Shown: positions 7,531-16,992, counted from the first letter of the stretch. The stretch is DNA of 64,000 bases from Butyrivibrio sp. WCD3002 (GCF_000424265.1 NZ_AUJO01000001.1:792557-856556), one strand, 5' to 3'. Numbers and translations are program-made. The notes: generated from the letters alone by a model not told the origin.

Positions 7531-10160
7531 GTTACATCTCCCACGATTCCGCTGGGTGAAACCGCCTTGATATCGGGGCCAAAGAAGCCTCTTCCCCCGG
7601 TCATCTTGTGAACCATGCGCTCAAGAGTAGTTCTGACTTCTATTCTCAGCATATTTGTACCATCCTTCACAAGTCCACCAATCTCAAATACATAGGGCGG
7701 ACAAAGTGCAGAGCCTGCATATTCATCATTTATCCAAACCTCAGCAGCTTCAAATACATCTTCAAGATGCAGATAGGCTGCTTCTTTTTTGCCCTCAAAG
7801 CTTGTCTCATATCTGATTATTCCCGAAAAATCAGGATGTATCTCAAGGATATTTCTAAGCTCATCTACAGTAACCTCATCCTTGAAGTTCGGATATTCCT
7901 CATTGCTTGTAAAGGATACCTTGAAGGGTCCCTCGATCTGAATTCCCTTTTCGTCCACCTCTGGAAGTGTTATGGCATTTGCCTCAAACTCAGCATTATC
8001 CTCAGGAACGACAATTATGGCCATCTCGTAAGGGTGAAGTGCAAGGCTCACCTGACCCTCCTCACAACTTGTAGTAAGGATTCTGTTCTTAAAGGCATCA
8101 TACTGATAAACCGTTCCCGATACAGGAAGCTTAACCGTTCCGTCAAAGGTCTCGCTGATGCTCTCATTGGAAATAAGATAAAGCCTATCACCGTTCTTTT
8201 CGTAGTTGTAAATTCTAAGATCCTTAAAGGTATCCGAAGTAACAACAGCGTTTTCTGTAAGATTTTTAGCTGCAATATCAGCAACCTCTGTAAGCTCACA
8301 GATATCGGCGTCTTCTGGTCCAAAGCCTGCAAAAACAACCGTAAGCTCAGTATCCTTAGCCTTTTCCAAAAACGAAGAAAGCTCCTCCGGAACAAATTCG
8401 GTTCCCGGGATTATCAGAGTCTTAAAGAGATGTCCGTTAATTAAAAGTCCTTCTTTTTTGAGCTCCGGCTTATACTCTCCGCCATCTGCAAGGGCGTCCA
8501 CAGGAATAATGTCAAAATCAATCTGAGCTTCATCCAGCTTTCTTGCTACCTTTGCGCAGTCCATGTACTTCATTCCGGACCACTCAGCCTCTGCATGATA
8601 TAAAACCGCAGTTTCTACCAAATGCTTACCGCCGGAAATAAGGTGCGCCACGCGGTTAAGATAAAGCATAAGCTCTCCAAAGGGCTTATACAGCGTATTC
8701 TTTCCATGGGCATAAAAATGAGGCGGACAGTCAAAATCCGGGAAATCCTTGGGACTGAAGGCATGAGGCACAAAGTGGTTCACACCTCTTACAAGGAAAT
8801 GATCAAGCTCATATTTCATGAGTCTTGTTCCCTCTTCCCAGCCGTAGGCTCCAAAAATCTCGCACATGGTATCACCATGCTTTTTCTCATCAAGGTCAGC
8901 TAAAGAAGTGCCAAGTCTTCCGAGAACGTGGTGATAGAACTCTCCGTCAGCGCCAAGTCCCAAAAGTCCCTTGTGGCTTATATCTGCGCCGCCTTCAGTT
9001 ACCTGACCACCGATGTCGTCGATACCTGCAAAGTCCTGTCCCCAAAGTGAACGGAAGTAGTGTCCCTGAGATGAACCTAGCTTTGTACTGTTATCGTTAT
9101 CTTCAACTATGTGACCAATATACTTAACGCCGTGCTCCCTGCACCACTGACCTATCTGCTCTCCAAAATTGCGGCTGCAGAGTCTGCTTACGATATCCAT
9201 AAAGCCTGTGCGAATATCAGCTGTGAACTCATCGCTTCCAACAGGCATCCAAAGCGCAGGAATAAGCCTTCTGTAATCAGCTCCAAACCTCTCTGTCATC
9301 TCCCCGGGCATTTCCTCACTCCAGGGAAGCGGCATATCATGATTACCGATAGCAGCGTCACTTCCGTTATAGCCTGTCACGTTACCGATTTCAGGCTCAT
9401 CTGAGAAAAAGCCAAGGATAGTTTTTCCAAAATCGTCCTTATAATGGGCATAATGAGGCTCATAGCAGGCATCTATCTGGATACGGCAGGACTTTTTACT
9501 GAGGAAGTTTACATATCCTCCTCTTCCGCCGCCATTTCTTGTGGCGTAGATTATGAAAATACGCCATACGCCAGCAGGCACATCAAAGTTGAGGATCCCG
9601 TCATTTACTTTATCTGTAAGATCAATAAGGCTGTCATCCAAGTGATAGATATCATCCTCTTTGCCATCAACCCTTGATGCGATCACTGCAAAAAGCTCAT
9701 CATCATCGAATTTTCTTTTCTCTCCGCCGCCAAAGGGACTTGCGGGAGCAAAAGGACTGTCGTAGTGTTTTGCAGCTGTTGCCACATCGATTGTCACCTG
9801 CTTTTTGGGTCCTGCCGCATCAACGCAGGTGTATTCAAGGAACTGCTTGCAAAGCTCAGGCTCTGCATCTGCCATTTTGCCTGCTGCCTGTCCGCTTGGG
9901 AAATGAGCATCATCCAAAATCCACAGCTTCATATCAAGCTTTTTTGCTTCATCCATAATGATGTCGACATCATGAAACCAGCCGTCCCCCGCATAATCGG
10001 GATGAGGTCTTGCTTCAAGGCACATCTCCTTTATGTTGGCATCATGTATTACATTTACATATTTTCTAAGCACAGCCTCATCTTCGCCATGCTGCCAGAA
10101 AAATGGCAACACGTAGTTGCCATTTTCCCCCTTTATACATTCAAGTACTGCTGAACCCAT
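7506..10160 (-). CDS. GH106-like glycoside hydrolase, probable alpha-L-rhamnosidase
   Basis: An 884-residue protein without a signal peptide, so probably cytoplasmic. The N-terminal half is barrel-like, with the segment DMKLWILDDAHFPSGQAAG at about 76-94 and GFFSDEPEIGN at 250-260, which resembles the acidic active-site region of GH106 and related families. The C-terminus has a galactose-binding, GH2-like sandwich (AEVWINDEYAGSALCPPYVF). It is shorter than typical GH106 enzymes. It starts 18 nt after the GH78 gene and is cotranscribed with it. The family call rests on motif and layout resemblance; related unclassified GH2-like families are possible. Confidence 0.65.
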   Translation of the reverse strand: MGSAVLECIKGENGNYVLPFFWQHGEDEAVLRKYVNVIHDANIKEMCLEARPHPDYAGDGWFHDVDIIMDEAKKLDMKLWILDDAHFPSGQAAGKMADAEPELCKQFLEYTCVDAAGPKKQVTIDVATAAKHYDSPFAPASPFGGGEKRKFDDDELFAVIASRVDGKEDDIYHLDDSLIDLTDKVNDGILNFDVPAGVWRIFIIYATRNGGGRGGYVNFLSKKSCRIQIDACYEPHYAHYKDDFGKTILGFFSDEPEIGNVTGYNGSDAAIGNHDMPLPWSEEMPGEMTERFGADYRRLIPALWMPVGSDEFTADIRTGFMDIVSRLCSRNFGEQIGQWCREHGVKYIGHIVEDNDNSTKLGSSQGHYFRSLWGQDFAGIDDIGGQVTEGGADISHKGLLGLGADGEFYHHVLGRLGTSLADLDEKKHGDTMCEIFGAYGWEEGTRLMKYELDHFLVRGVNHFVPHAFSPKDFPDFDCPPHFYAHGKNTLYKPFGELMLYLNRVAHLISGGKHLVETAVLYHAEAEWSGMKYMDCAKVARKLDEAQIDFDIIPVDALADGGEYKPELKKEGLLINGHLFKTLIIPGTEFVPEELSSFLEKAKDTELTVVFAGFGPEDADICELTEVADIAAKNLTENAVVTSDTFKDLRIYNYEKNGDRLYLISNESISETFDGTVKLPVSGTVYQYDAFKNRILTTSCEEGQVSLALHPYEMAIIVVPEDNAEFEANAITLPEVDEKGIQIEGPFKVSFTSNEEYPNFKDEVTVDELRNILEIHPDFSGIIRYETSFEGKKEAAYLHLEDVFEAAEVWINDEYAGSALCPPYVFEIGGLVKDGTNMLRIEVRTTLERMVHKMTGGRGFFGPDIKAVSPSGIVGDVTYFLCSDL

Positions 10161-10178
10161 TTCAAAATAACTCCCATT

Positions 10179-13100
10179 TTATCTAAATTCGTGTATACCG
10201 CTTCCTACTTCCACTGCCTCTTTTCCCGGCATCATAACAGTTGCACTGCTGCCTGCAGGAACTTCAAGTCTGTAAACGTAGCTGCCGTCCTCTGAATGCT
10301 CCCAGCCTGCCCTGATAACTCCGTATGGCGTTGTGAAATGTCCCTTCACATAGGAATAGGTCTTATCCATATAGGGCTTAACCGTGAAATGTCTGTAGCC
10401 CGGTGCATCCTCATCTCTCATAATTCCAAGAGCGTACATATAGAACCACTCTATAACCGCACCCAGAGAATAGTGATTGAAGGAATTCATGCTGTTGTGG
10501 CCGCCAAAGCCGTTCTCAATTGTAAAGGAATCCCATCTCTCCCATATACTTGTAGCCCCCTGTGTAACGGGATAGAGCCAGGAAGGACAGCCCTTCTGAG
10601 ACATAAGCTTATAGGCATCGTCGCTGTGGCCCGTCTCTGTAAGCATTGGATTAAGAGGCGCCGTTCCAAAGAAACCGGTTTTCACAAGATATCCCGTCTT
10701 CTTTGTGGCATCAGATAATCTGTCGCCCACAAGCTTCTTCATCTCATCAGTAACCATCTTAAAGGACAGAGGGAGCGCGTAGGAGCACTGTGTATCATCC
10801 TTTGTTTTTCCTGTTTCCTTATCAAAATATTTCTCATTAAAGGAAACCTTCAGTTCCTCGTAGAGCGTCTGATATGCTGCAGCATCAGCATCTTTTCCTA
10901 TAGCCTTTGCCATACGGGCCATTGTATAGGCGTTGTAGCCGTAAAAAGCATGGCAAATCAGAGATATATCTGTCTCCTCCGGAGCAAGCCAGTCACCAAG
11001 TGTAAAGCCTCCCCCAAGGTCTCCCTGCTCCCACAACCCTGCGGAGTAATCCATATAGAGCTTTATTGCATCGTAGTTATCACGAATTACCTTCACATCG
11101 CCATACTGCTGGAAAAGCTCCCAGGTTACATGGATAGCTGAGCTCTCGTAGGTATAACCGCCAAAGCCGCCGCCAACAGGAGCGATATCCGGAAATTTTC
11201 CGCTTTCATCCTGAAGGTCTCTCATGCACATGAGCCAGTTTTCATAGAAAAGCCTGGTGTCCGCATGGAACATGGCTGTTCTTGCAAATATGGATGTATC
11301 GCCGTCCCATCCCATTCTCTCGTTTCTCTGAGGGCAGTCTGTGGGGATACTGATAAAGTTGGACTGCTGGGATCTTCTGACATTCTGTATAAATTTGTTA
11401 GTAAGCTCATCCGAAGTTTCAAGAGATGATGTCATATCAAATGCCGATGATAAAACAAGCATCTTCACATCTGAAAGCTCAGGCTTTTTGGAAACTCCGG
11501 ATATTTCGATATATCTGTAGCCTCTAAAGGTAAAGGCAGGCGTATACTCTTCGCCGCTTTCATCTCCCTTAAAGGTATAAAGGTCTGTGCAGTCAGCATC
11601 TCTAAGGTTCTCAACCATCATTGTGCCGGCTTTTCCCTCAAACTCAGGGATGTCCGGATAGAGAAGCTCTGCATACCTAAGGGTCGCTGTATTTCCCTTT
11701 TCTCCGTGAAGTCGCAGCTTAGGTACACCTGCTACGTTTACACCCATGTCATAAATGTAGACGCCATCTGAAACTTCGCTTACTGAAAGCGCTGTAAGTT
11801 CGTAGGATGCCTTTACGCCGTCGCAAGCCTGTCCTATGAGAGAGGTCTTTTCAATATTTACTTCAGGCCATACCACAGGACCTGATGACATGGTCTCTTC
11901 GTGATAGATGGGCGTAGGCTCGATCTCTACAGCCTTCTCCCAATCGCTGTCATTATAAGCTGCTTCGGAAAAGCCCTTAACCTTATCCTCTCTTGTGGCA
12001 TCATAGTGCTCACCATGGAAAAATCCGGCATAAGTGTAAGGACCTTCGCCGTAGTATTTCCAAGTATCTGTCTCTGTGGGAATACTTGCTACGGTTCCAT
12101 CCTCGTAGGTAACCTCGATAAGACCGAGGAAGGATTCCTTATCACCATAGTAGTTATAATTGCCAAGGACAAAGGTCTGGGCATCGCTCCACCAGCCTGA
12201 TGCAAGAATTACACCGATGGCATTTTTTCCGCTCTTCAAAAGCTCTGTAATATCGTAGGTCTGATAGAAAAGATGTCTGTCATACTGAGTAGCACCGGGA
12301 TTAAACCAGGTGTCTGTAACCTTACTTCCGTTTACCCTGCACTCATAGATACCTCTTGCGGTGGCATAAAGTCTTGCCTTCCTAATCTTCTTATCTGAAA
12401 GCTCGAACTCTTTTCTGAGCATAGGAATAGAGGTGTGACTCGGATCCTTTGTGAGCATAAGATCCTCAGAAGCTGTTCCATAGATGCATGCTGTACTGTC
12501 GCTATCACTTCTGTTTTCATCAAAGGTATATGTATTCTTATCACTGTAAACAACACCGTAAGGCTTTCTGAGGTTCTTAACCTCAATACTGTAAAGGTCT
12601 GCCCCCTGTCCCTTTTCCATGAAAACACCAAGCTCATTAAGTCTCGGGAATGTGTTTACATCATTTGTTCCTATAGGATTAAGCGCTCTTGGAGCCTCAA
12701 TCTCTCCAAAGAAGGATCTGTCTTTAGATACATCTATGCGCTTACCGTCAAGAACTGTGTATGCTCCGTTACCTCTTACATCAATGAAAAGCTCATGCTC
12801 CTCATATCTGTTTGCTTCTGTCAAAACGTCCTTTTTCTCAGGATCGTCATAGTCCTTAACGAGCACCTCAACAAGCGGCTTATCAGCAGTGTCCTCAGGA
12901 AGGATTCCCACTCTGTAGATTCTAAGCGTTGCAGGAATCTCTTTTACATCAAGCTCAAACTTAAAGTAATTTTCCCTATCCTTTATTCTCTTATCGTTTC
13001 TTCCAAGTACTACTGCGAATTTCGATGTACCCTCATGAATTCTGAACCTGGCTGTCAGTCCAAAAACTCCGTATACATCAGAGCTAAGCGAATACTCAGA

Positions 13101-13466
13101 AGGCCCGATCCACTTTGCACCGCCAAAGCTGTCCTCATGGTCCATCATGAAGCCTGTCTCAAAAAAGTTCCCTTTACTTTCTGAGCTTCTTCCATGATTA
13201 TCAGTAACAGTCACATCAAAGCTATAGCAGGTTTTGGCTTTAAGAGCCTCTCCTTCATAGCATACTTCCGAAAAATCCGAGCTTTCTATTTCGCCTGAAT
13301 CCCAGACAATCTCTCCACTTTCATTTTTTACGATTACTTTCGCAGATTTTTGCAGAGTATCCTTCTCATCGCTTTCAAGTTTCCATGAAAAGCGAGGCGA
13401 AGATGTGTCAATTCCAAGAGGATTAACCCTGTACTCCGTCTTACATTCAAGAATTTTAAGTCCCAT
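10179..13466 (-). CDS. GH78 alpha-L-rhamnosidase
   Basis: A large intracellular-type enzyme of 1095 residues that removes terminal alpha-L-rhamnose. The order fits GH78: N-terminal beta domains (MGLKILECKTEYRVNPLGI), a rhamnosidase N domain (KARLYATARGIYECRVNG), a concanavalin-like domain, the six-hairpin catalytic domain with PTDCPQRNERMGWDGDTS carrying the expected general acid Glu, and a C-terminal sandwich. The ATG at 13464-13466 is preferred because GAGGG lies 6 nt upstream; a longer reading adds ten unlikely residues. No signal peptide is seen, so substrates probably arrive through the importer at the left end. It leads the operon with the GH106-like gene. Confidence 0.92.
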   Translation of the reverse strand: MGLKILECKTEYRVNPLGIDTSSPRFSWKLESDEKDTLQKSAKVIVKNESGEIVWDSGEIESSDFSEVCYEGEALKAKTCYSFDVTVTDNHGRSSESKGNFFETGFMMDHEDSFGGAKWIGPSEYSLSSDVYGVFGLTARFRIHEGTSKFAVVLGRNDKRIKDRENYFKFELDVKEIPATLRIYRVGILPEDTADKPLVEVLVKDYDDPEKKDVLTEANRYEEHELFIDVRGNGAYTVLDGKRIDVSKDRSFFGEIEAPRALNPIGTNDVNTFPRLNELGVFMEKGQGADLYSIEVKNLRKPYGVVYSDKNTYTFDENRSDSDSTACIYGTASEDLMLTKDPSHTSIPMLRKEFELSDKKIRKARLYATARGIYECRVNGSKVTDTWFNPGATQYDRHLFYQTYDITELLKSGKNAIGVILASGWWSDAQTFVLGNYNYYGDKESFLGLIEVTYEDGTVASIPTETDTWKYYGEGPYTYAGFFHGEHYDATREDKVKGFSEAAYNDSDWEKAVEIEPTPIYHEETMSSGPVVWPEVNIEKTSLIGQACDGVKASYELTALSVSEVSDGVYIYDMGVNVAGVPKLRLHGEKGNTATLRYAELLYPDIPEFEGKAGTMMVENLRDADCTDLYTFKGDESGEEYTPAFTFRGYRYIEISGVSKKPELSDVKMLVLSSAFDMTSSLETSDELTNKFIQNVRRSQQSNFISIPTDCPQRNERMGWDGDTSIFARTAMFHADTRLFYENWLMCMRDLQDESGKFPDIAPVGGGFGGYTYESSAIHVTWELFQQYGDVKVIRDNYDAIKLYMDYSAGLWEQGDLGGGFTLGDWLAPEETDISLICHAFYGYNAYTMARMAKAIGKDADAAAYQTLYEELKVSFNEKYFDKETGKTKDDTQCSYALPLSFKMVTDEMKKLVGDRLSDATKKTGYLVKTGFFGTAPLNPMLTETGHSDDAYKLMSQKGCPSWLYPVTQGATSIWERWDSFTIENGFGGHNSMNSFNHYSLGAVIEWFYMYALGIMRDEDAPGYRHFTVKPYMDKTYSYVKGHFTTPYGVIRAGWEHSEDGSYVYRLEVPAGSSATVMMPGKEAVEVGSGIHEFR

Positions 13467-13496
13467 AAATACCCTCGTTTCTATAAATTTTGTCAC

Positions 13497-13727
13497 TATT
13501 TTTACAATTAATTATTATTGTACAATGAAAAAAATCTTTTCGTAAGTTCTTTCTTATTTTAGCGAAAACTTTTCGTAGTTTCCGAAATTTCTTTTCGTAA
13601 GCTTTCATAACTAGCCTTTTTGCTGAAATAATCATAAAAAATGTATAAATTATTTTATAGCTATGTAAAAATCGGGTACTAATCGTGCTAAAATATTTTC
13701 TAAATTAAAATATTTGGGAGAAATCTT
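13497..13727 (-). promoter_or_regulatory. control region of the rhamnosidase operon with phased repeats
   Basis: Three direct copies of CTTTTCGTA(A)G begin at 13536, 13569 and 13591, spaced 33 and 22 bp, which are close to three and two DNA turns. The copy nearest the operon overlaps the expected -35 position of a minus-strand -10 TACAAT at 13517-13522 (17-bp spacing; the -35 itself, TTACGA, is poor). This is the layout of an AraC-type activator acting beside polymerase. The YesN-like regulator at 5965 is the obvious candidate. The same gap holds the promoter of the divergent GGDEF gene. Confidence 0.55.
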
Positions 13728-14876
13728 GTGACAGAAGTTTTTTATTACATTCAGGCAAATCTTTCATGTTTTTTATGTTTGGGACTTATACTCTATAAAA
13801 TCAATCATAGTATCGACAGGCAGACATCTACTGTTATTCTGAGAAGATTGATTATCGTTTTGATGACATATTTTTTCACAGATAGTATGTGGATATTCTT
13901 AGACAGCGGAATCGTTCCTGTAGGTCATGCTGCCATGATTGTGTCCAGCATCATTCCCTATGTTCTCATAGTATGCAGTTCATATTTCTGGTTTGTTTAT
14001 TGCGAAGTTTTGCAAAGAGATAAAGCGATGTTCACCAAAAAATGGATGTTCATCGCATCCATACCGATCATCGTAACATTAGTGCTCATTGTGACAGCCT
14101 CCTTCACGGGTCTGGTATTTCATTTCGATGAAAACAATCACATACACTACGGTCCCTTCTATGCTGTTCTTTTGCTTGTTCCCTTCGGTTACATGCTTTA
14201 TTCATCGGCAAAGGGCTTTTACAAGGCATTTACCCAGGGCCGCTATTTAGATCACATGGTATACCTTACAATTGGTATATTCCCGCTGATACCTATCATT
14301 ACCGGCGTACTGCAGGCGATATTTATGTATATTCCTTTTATGTGCTACGGTGCATCTTTTTCAATATTGATGATCTACCTGACAACCCTTGAGAATCTCA
14401 TATCCATGGATTCTCTCACACAGGTAAATAACAGAAATCAGATGCACAAATATCTCCTTCGCAAAATGAAGAATCCATCGCCCAACCTTTCACTGTATCT
14501 GATGATCATAGACATAGACCATTTCAGGGATATAAACGATTCCTTCGGACACATGGAGGGTGACAGAGTTCTTGTACGTGTTGCAAATGCCATGAAGGAT
14601 GCCTGCATTGCTCACAGAAACAGATTCTTTGTATCACGCTTTGGCGGTGATGAATTCATTGTAATCGCTGAGACCGAGTATAAGGGCGAAGTAAACTGGT
14701 TATCCGAAAAGATTCGTTCAAACGTTAAGCTCTACAATGATAAAGCTGATGTTCCCTATAACCTCTCTGTATGCGTGGGAATTGCTGAATATGATTATGC
14801 TAATCCTGTTCCGATCCCTTCACTTATAGCAAGGGCCGATACAGATCTTTATCACAAAAAGCACGCAAGAGCATGA
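13728..14876 (+). CDS. 7TM diguanylate cyclase (GGDEF protein)
   Basis: A 382-residue protein predicted to make cyclic di-GMP at the membrane. About seven hydrophobic segments fill residues 1-220, then a GGDEF domain with the intact signature RFGGDEF (GGDEF at 306-310) and metal-binding DIDHF near 262. The inhibitory RxxD site is absent just before the signature, so product inhibition through that site is unlikely. The start is GTG at 13728, chosen because GGGAG lies 7 nt upstream. It is divergent from the rhamnosidase operon and ends before a good terminator at 14909. Confidence 0.92.
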   Translation: MTEVFYYIQANLSCFLCLGLILYKINHSIDRQTSTVILRRLIIVLMTYFFTDSMWIFLDSGIVPVGHAAMIVSSIIPYVLIVCSSYFWFVYCEVLQRDKAMFTKKWMFIASIPIIVTLVLIVTASFTGLVFHFDENNHIHYGPFYAVLLLVPFGYMLYSSAKGFYKAFTQGRYLDHMVYLTIGIFPLIPIITGVLQAIFMYIPFMCYGASFSILMIYLTTLENLISMDSLTQVNNRNQMHKYLLRKMKNPSPNLSLYLMIIDIDHFRDINDSFGHMEGDRVLVRVANAMKDACIAHRNRFFVSRFGGDEFIVIAETEYKGEVNWLSEKIRSNVKLYNDKADVPYNLSVCVGIAEYDYANPVPIPSLIARADTDLYHKKHARA

Positions 14877-14908
14877 CTTATTAAAAATAACATAATCCCC
14901 CAAAAATA

Positions 14909-14945
14909 GTGCAGGTAGAAATTACATCTACCTGCACTTTAATTT
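14909..14945 (+). terminator. bidirectional terminator hairpin
   Basis: GTGCAGGTAGA (14909-14919) pairs perfectly with TCTACCTGCAC (14927-14937) around a 7-nt loop and is followed by a T-rich tract on the plus strand and a shorter one on the minus strand. It separates the converging GGDEF gene and the small 90-residue gene. Confidence 0.85.
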
Positions 14946-14958
14946 TGTCTTTTTCTAT

Positions 14959-15231
14959 TTATGCCCCGCCTGCTACTGCCTTTAGGGCTTCAAACTCAGA
15001 CTCGAAAACACCGCCCATTTTTTCCAGCTCATCCCAATTGTACCAGGACCCGGACAGCTGTATTGCATTTATCGAAACATCAGTAACTACTACCATGAAG
15101 GGTCTGTGATTAATAACAATATATGCAGTCCTGTTAAGGCCAAAGGGAGAAATAAACGCATGACCTGTGTCTATCAGATTATTGATCTGATCCAATGTGA
15201 GATTTTTCGTTAATGGCATAGTTCTAAGCAT
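14959..15231 (-). CDS. conserved-looking small protein of unknown function
   Basis: A 90-residue protein that I do not recognise. An AAGGGG ribosome site lies about 7 nt before the ATG, and the gene is flanked by a terminator, so expression looks real. The sequence is mixed alpha/beta with a hydrophobic strand (TAYIVINHRPFMVVVTDV), an aromatic WYNWDELEKMGG motif and a Glu-rich helix near the end. No signal peptide, membrane span or metal motif is visible. The next upstream gene on the same strand is yggS, about 100 nt away, so a shared transcript is possible. Confidence 0.7.
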   Translation of the reverse strand: MLRTMPLTKNLTLDQINNLIDTGHAFISPFGLNRTAYIVINHRPFMVVVTDVSINAIQLSGSWYNWDELEKMGGVFESEFEALKAVAGGA

Positions 15232-15331
15232 ATTCGTCCCCTTAGTATAACTATTTATAAATTTATTCTAAAGGTCTGACATCGTATCATCAATAAAATA
15301 AATATGAATTTTACATAAAATCGTGTATTGA

Positions 15332-16027
15332 TTAAATATTATAATTACGCTCACCAAAGATTCCTGTGCCAACTCGGACAAAGGTTGCACCCTCTTCTAT
15401 AGCAACCTCATAATCGCCTGTCATTCCCATTGAAAGGGTATCAAGGTGGAGACCTTCGATGTTTTCAGCGTTGATGTCATCAAGCATCTTCTTAAGAGCC
15501 TTGAAGTAAGGTCTGTTGGTCTCGGGATCATCGGTATAGGGAGCGATTGTCATAAGTCCTCTTACCCTTATATGAGGAAAAGAAGCTATGCTCTTAACAA
15601 AGTCCGGAGCTTCCTCGGGAGAAAGCCCAAACTTGGAATCCTCTCCTGCCATGTTCACCTCACAAAGTACATCCATTACAAGGTCATGCTTTGCAGCCTG
15701 CTTCTCAATTTCTTCTGCAAGACTCATCTTATCCACGGAATGAATCATGCATACTTTTCCCGGAAGATACTTAACCTTGTTGGTCTGAAGATGTCCTATC
15801 ATGTGCCAGTTAAGGGATTCCTTAATCTCCTCTGTCTTATCCCTTATCTCCTGAACCTTATTTTCTCCGTAAACAGTAATGCCGCAGCTCATGGCTTCCC
15901 TGATATCCGAAACCGGCTTGGTCTTACTTACTGCGATAAGTGTAACCTCGCTCCTGTCTCTGCCGGCTCTCTCACAGGCTGCCTGTATGTTTTTCTCTAC
16001 AATCTCAAGATTTTCTCTAATAGACAT
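15332..16027 (-). CDS. yggS: YggS/PROSC family PLP homeostasis protein
   Basis: A 231-residue single-domain fold-type III PLP protein. Hallmarks are the PLP-binding Lys in EVTLIAVSKTKP near residue 35, YGENKVQE, the motif NWHMIGHLQTNK, and SMGMTGDYEVAIEEGATFVRVGTGIFG near the C-terminus, which binds the phosphate. Members carry PLP and buffer its level and amino-acid balance, without a known catalytic reaction. A GAGAGG ribosome site is well placed. The Nudix gene lies 12 nt upstream, so the two form a small housekeeping operon. Confidence 0.93.
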   Translation of the reverse strand: MSIRENLEIVEKNIQAACERAGRDRSEVTLIAVSKTKPVSDIREAMSCGITVYGENKVQEIRDKTEEIKESLNWHMIGHLQTNKVKYLPGKVCMIHSVDKMSLAEEIEKQAAKHDLVMDVLCEVNMAGEDSKFGLSPEEAPDFVKSIASFPHIRVRGLMTIAPYTDDPETNRPYFKALKKMLDDINAENIEGLHLDTLSMGMTGDYEVAIEEGATFVRVGTGIFGERNYNI

Positions 16028-16039
16028 AGCTTCATCCTC

Positions 16040-16648
16040 TCAAATATTTAAGAAAGCAAAGGGGTCATCATCTGCAAGGAAATGATAAAGCTGCATTGCT
16101 GCAGGCATGGCTACATGCTCTTCCTTGAGAATCCTTCTGACTTCGTCTTTATCTGCCAAAACCACCTGAATTTCCTCTGTGGGCTCCTGATATTTATCAG
16201 TTATTTCACCATCAGCATAACCAAACACCATAGCTACTGATTCATCCGTCATTCCTACAGATGAAAAACGCGGTGCTTCATACATTTTATCAACATTTAT
16301 GGGATGGAAGTTAAGGCCTGTTTCCTCGTGAAGCTCTCTTACAGCAGCTTCTCTGTAGTCCTCTCCTTTTTCACAAAGGCCTGCAGGAAACTCATAGATA
16401 TAACCGTCAATTGGATATCTGTACTGCTTAACCATAACCACTTTATCATGCTTCTCGCCGTAAAGAGCATATATTCCAACTCCGTCTGCCACGTTTTCAT
16501 GAGTAGTGATCATCAGTCCGGACTTGTCCTTGTTCCTTGATGCCACAAAATAGTTGCTCTCATGTCCCTTATCATTAACTCCCTTTGCATGAAAAAGATT
16601 AAGGAATTTGTTCGTTGTAAGCTGCTCCAAGCTGGTGATTTTAGCCAT
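16040..16648 (-). CDS. Nudix hydrolase, ADP-ribose pyrophosphatase-like
   Basis: A 202-residue Nudix protein with a perfect Nudix box starting GLCEKGEDYREAAV and continuing RELHEETGL. The preceding YRYPIDGYIYEFPAG is typical of ADP-ribose diphosphatases, which cut ADP-ribose to AMP and ribose 5-phosphate. The ATG at 16646-16648 (MAKITSLEQ) sits 8 nt after GGGAG; the in-frame GTG two codons earlier is too close to that site. It precedes yggS with a 12-nt gap. The exact substrate cannot be fixed from sequence alone. Confidence 0.85.
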   Translation of the reverse strand: MAKITSLEQLTTNKFLNLFHAKGVNDKGHESNYFVASRNKDKSGLMITTHENVADGVGIYALYGEKHDKVVMVKQYRYPIDGYIYEFPAGLCEKGEDYREAAVRELHEETGLNFHPINVDKMYEAPRFSSVGMTDESVAMVFGYADGEITDKYQEPTEEIQVVLADKDEVRRILKEEHVAMPAAMQLYHFLADDDPFAFLNI

Positions 16649-16685
16649 TTTCACTACTCCCGTTCTGTTTTATTTTTATGAAAAA

Positions 16686-16894
16686 TTATAGTCCCAAAAA
16701 TCCTTTAACAAAAATCTCGATTCCGATTCCGATCAGGATAATTCCACCCAAAATAGTAGCTCTTCCTGCAAGCTTAAGTCCAAATTTTCTTCCGATCTTA
16801 AGACCGACGATGCAGATAACGAATGTAACAACCGCGTAGCAAGACCTACGCCCAATAAAACAGAATTAAAAATAAATAATATTAACTTAGTCAT
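16686..16894 (-). pseudogene. mntP: mntP relic with internal deletion
   Basis: The start region reads MTKLILFIFNSVLLGVGLA after an AGGTAGAG-like ribosome site, matching the N-terminus of the MntP manganese efflux pump. Near 16840 the reading frame shifts, and the C-terminal MntP helices follow in another frame: VVTFVICIVGLKIGRKFGLK, then GRATILGGIILIGIG, ending KGFLGL and a stop at 16686. MntP is about 185-190 residues; only about 68 codons remain, so some 120 codons have been lost between the two ends. It cannot make a working pump. A recent deletion or an assembly error are both possible. Confidence 0.8.
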
Positions 16895-16963
16895 ATCTCT
16901 ACCTTTAATCCAAAATATTATGTCGCTTGCCCGACTTATCTATAATACACCTTTACAAATTAA

Positions 16964-16992
16964 AAATCGACAGCCTTGCGAGCTGCCGATTT
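16964..16992 (-). terminator. terminator overlapping the EAL gene stop codon
   Basis: AAATCGaCAGC pairs with GCTGcCGATTT, and on the minus strand the stem runs into TTTTTAATTT. The stem overlaps the stop codon of the EAL gene at 16991 by two bases. Confidence 0.75.

Noticed and set aside
7608..8444. 278-codon plus-strand frame inside the GH106-like gene
   Set aside because: It lies wholly within a well-supported minus-strand enzyme gene, has no Shine-Dalgarno site, and encodes a Lys/Ile/Ser-rich sequence without family features.
12435..13184. 249-codon plus-strand frame inside the GH78 gene
   Set aside because: It is opposite a clear glycosidase sequence; its Cys/Ile-rich product resembles no protein and no promoter precedes it.
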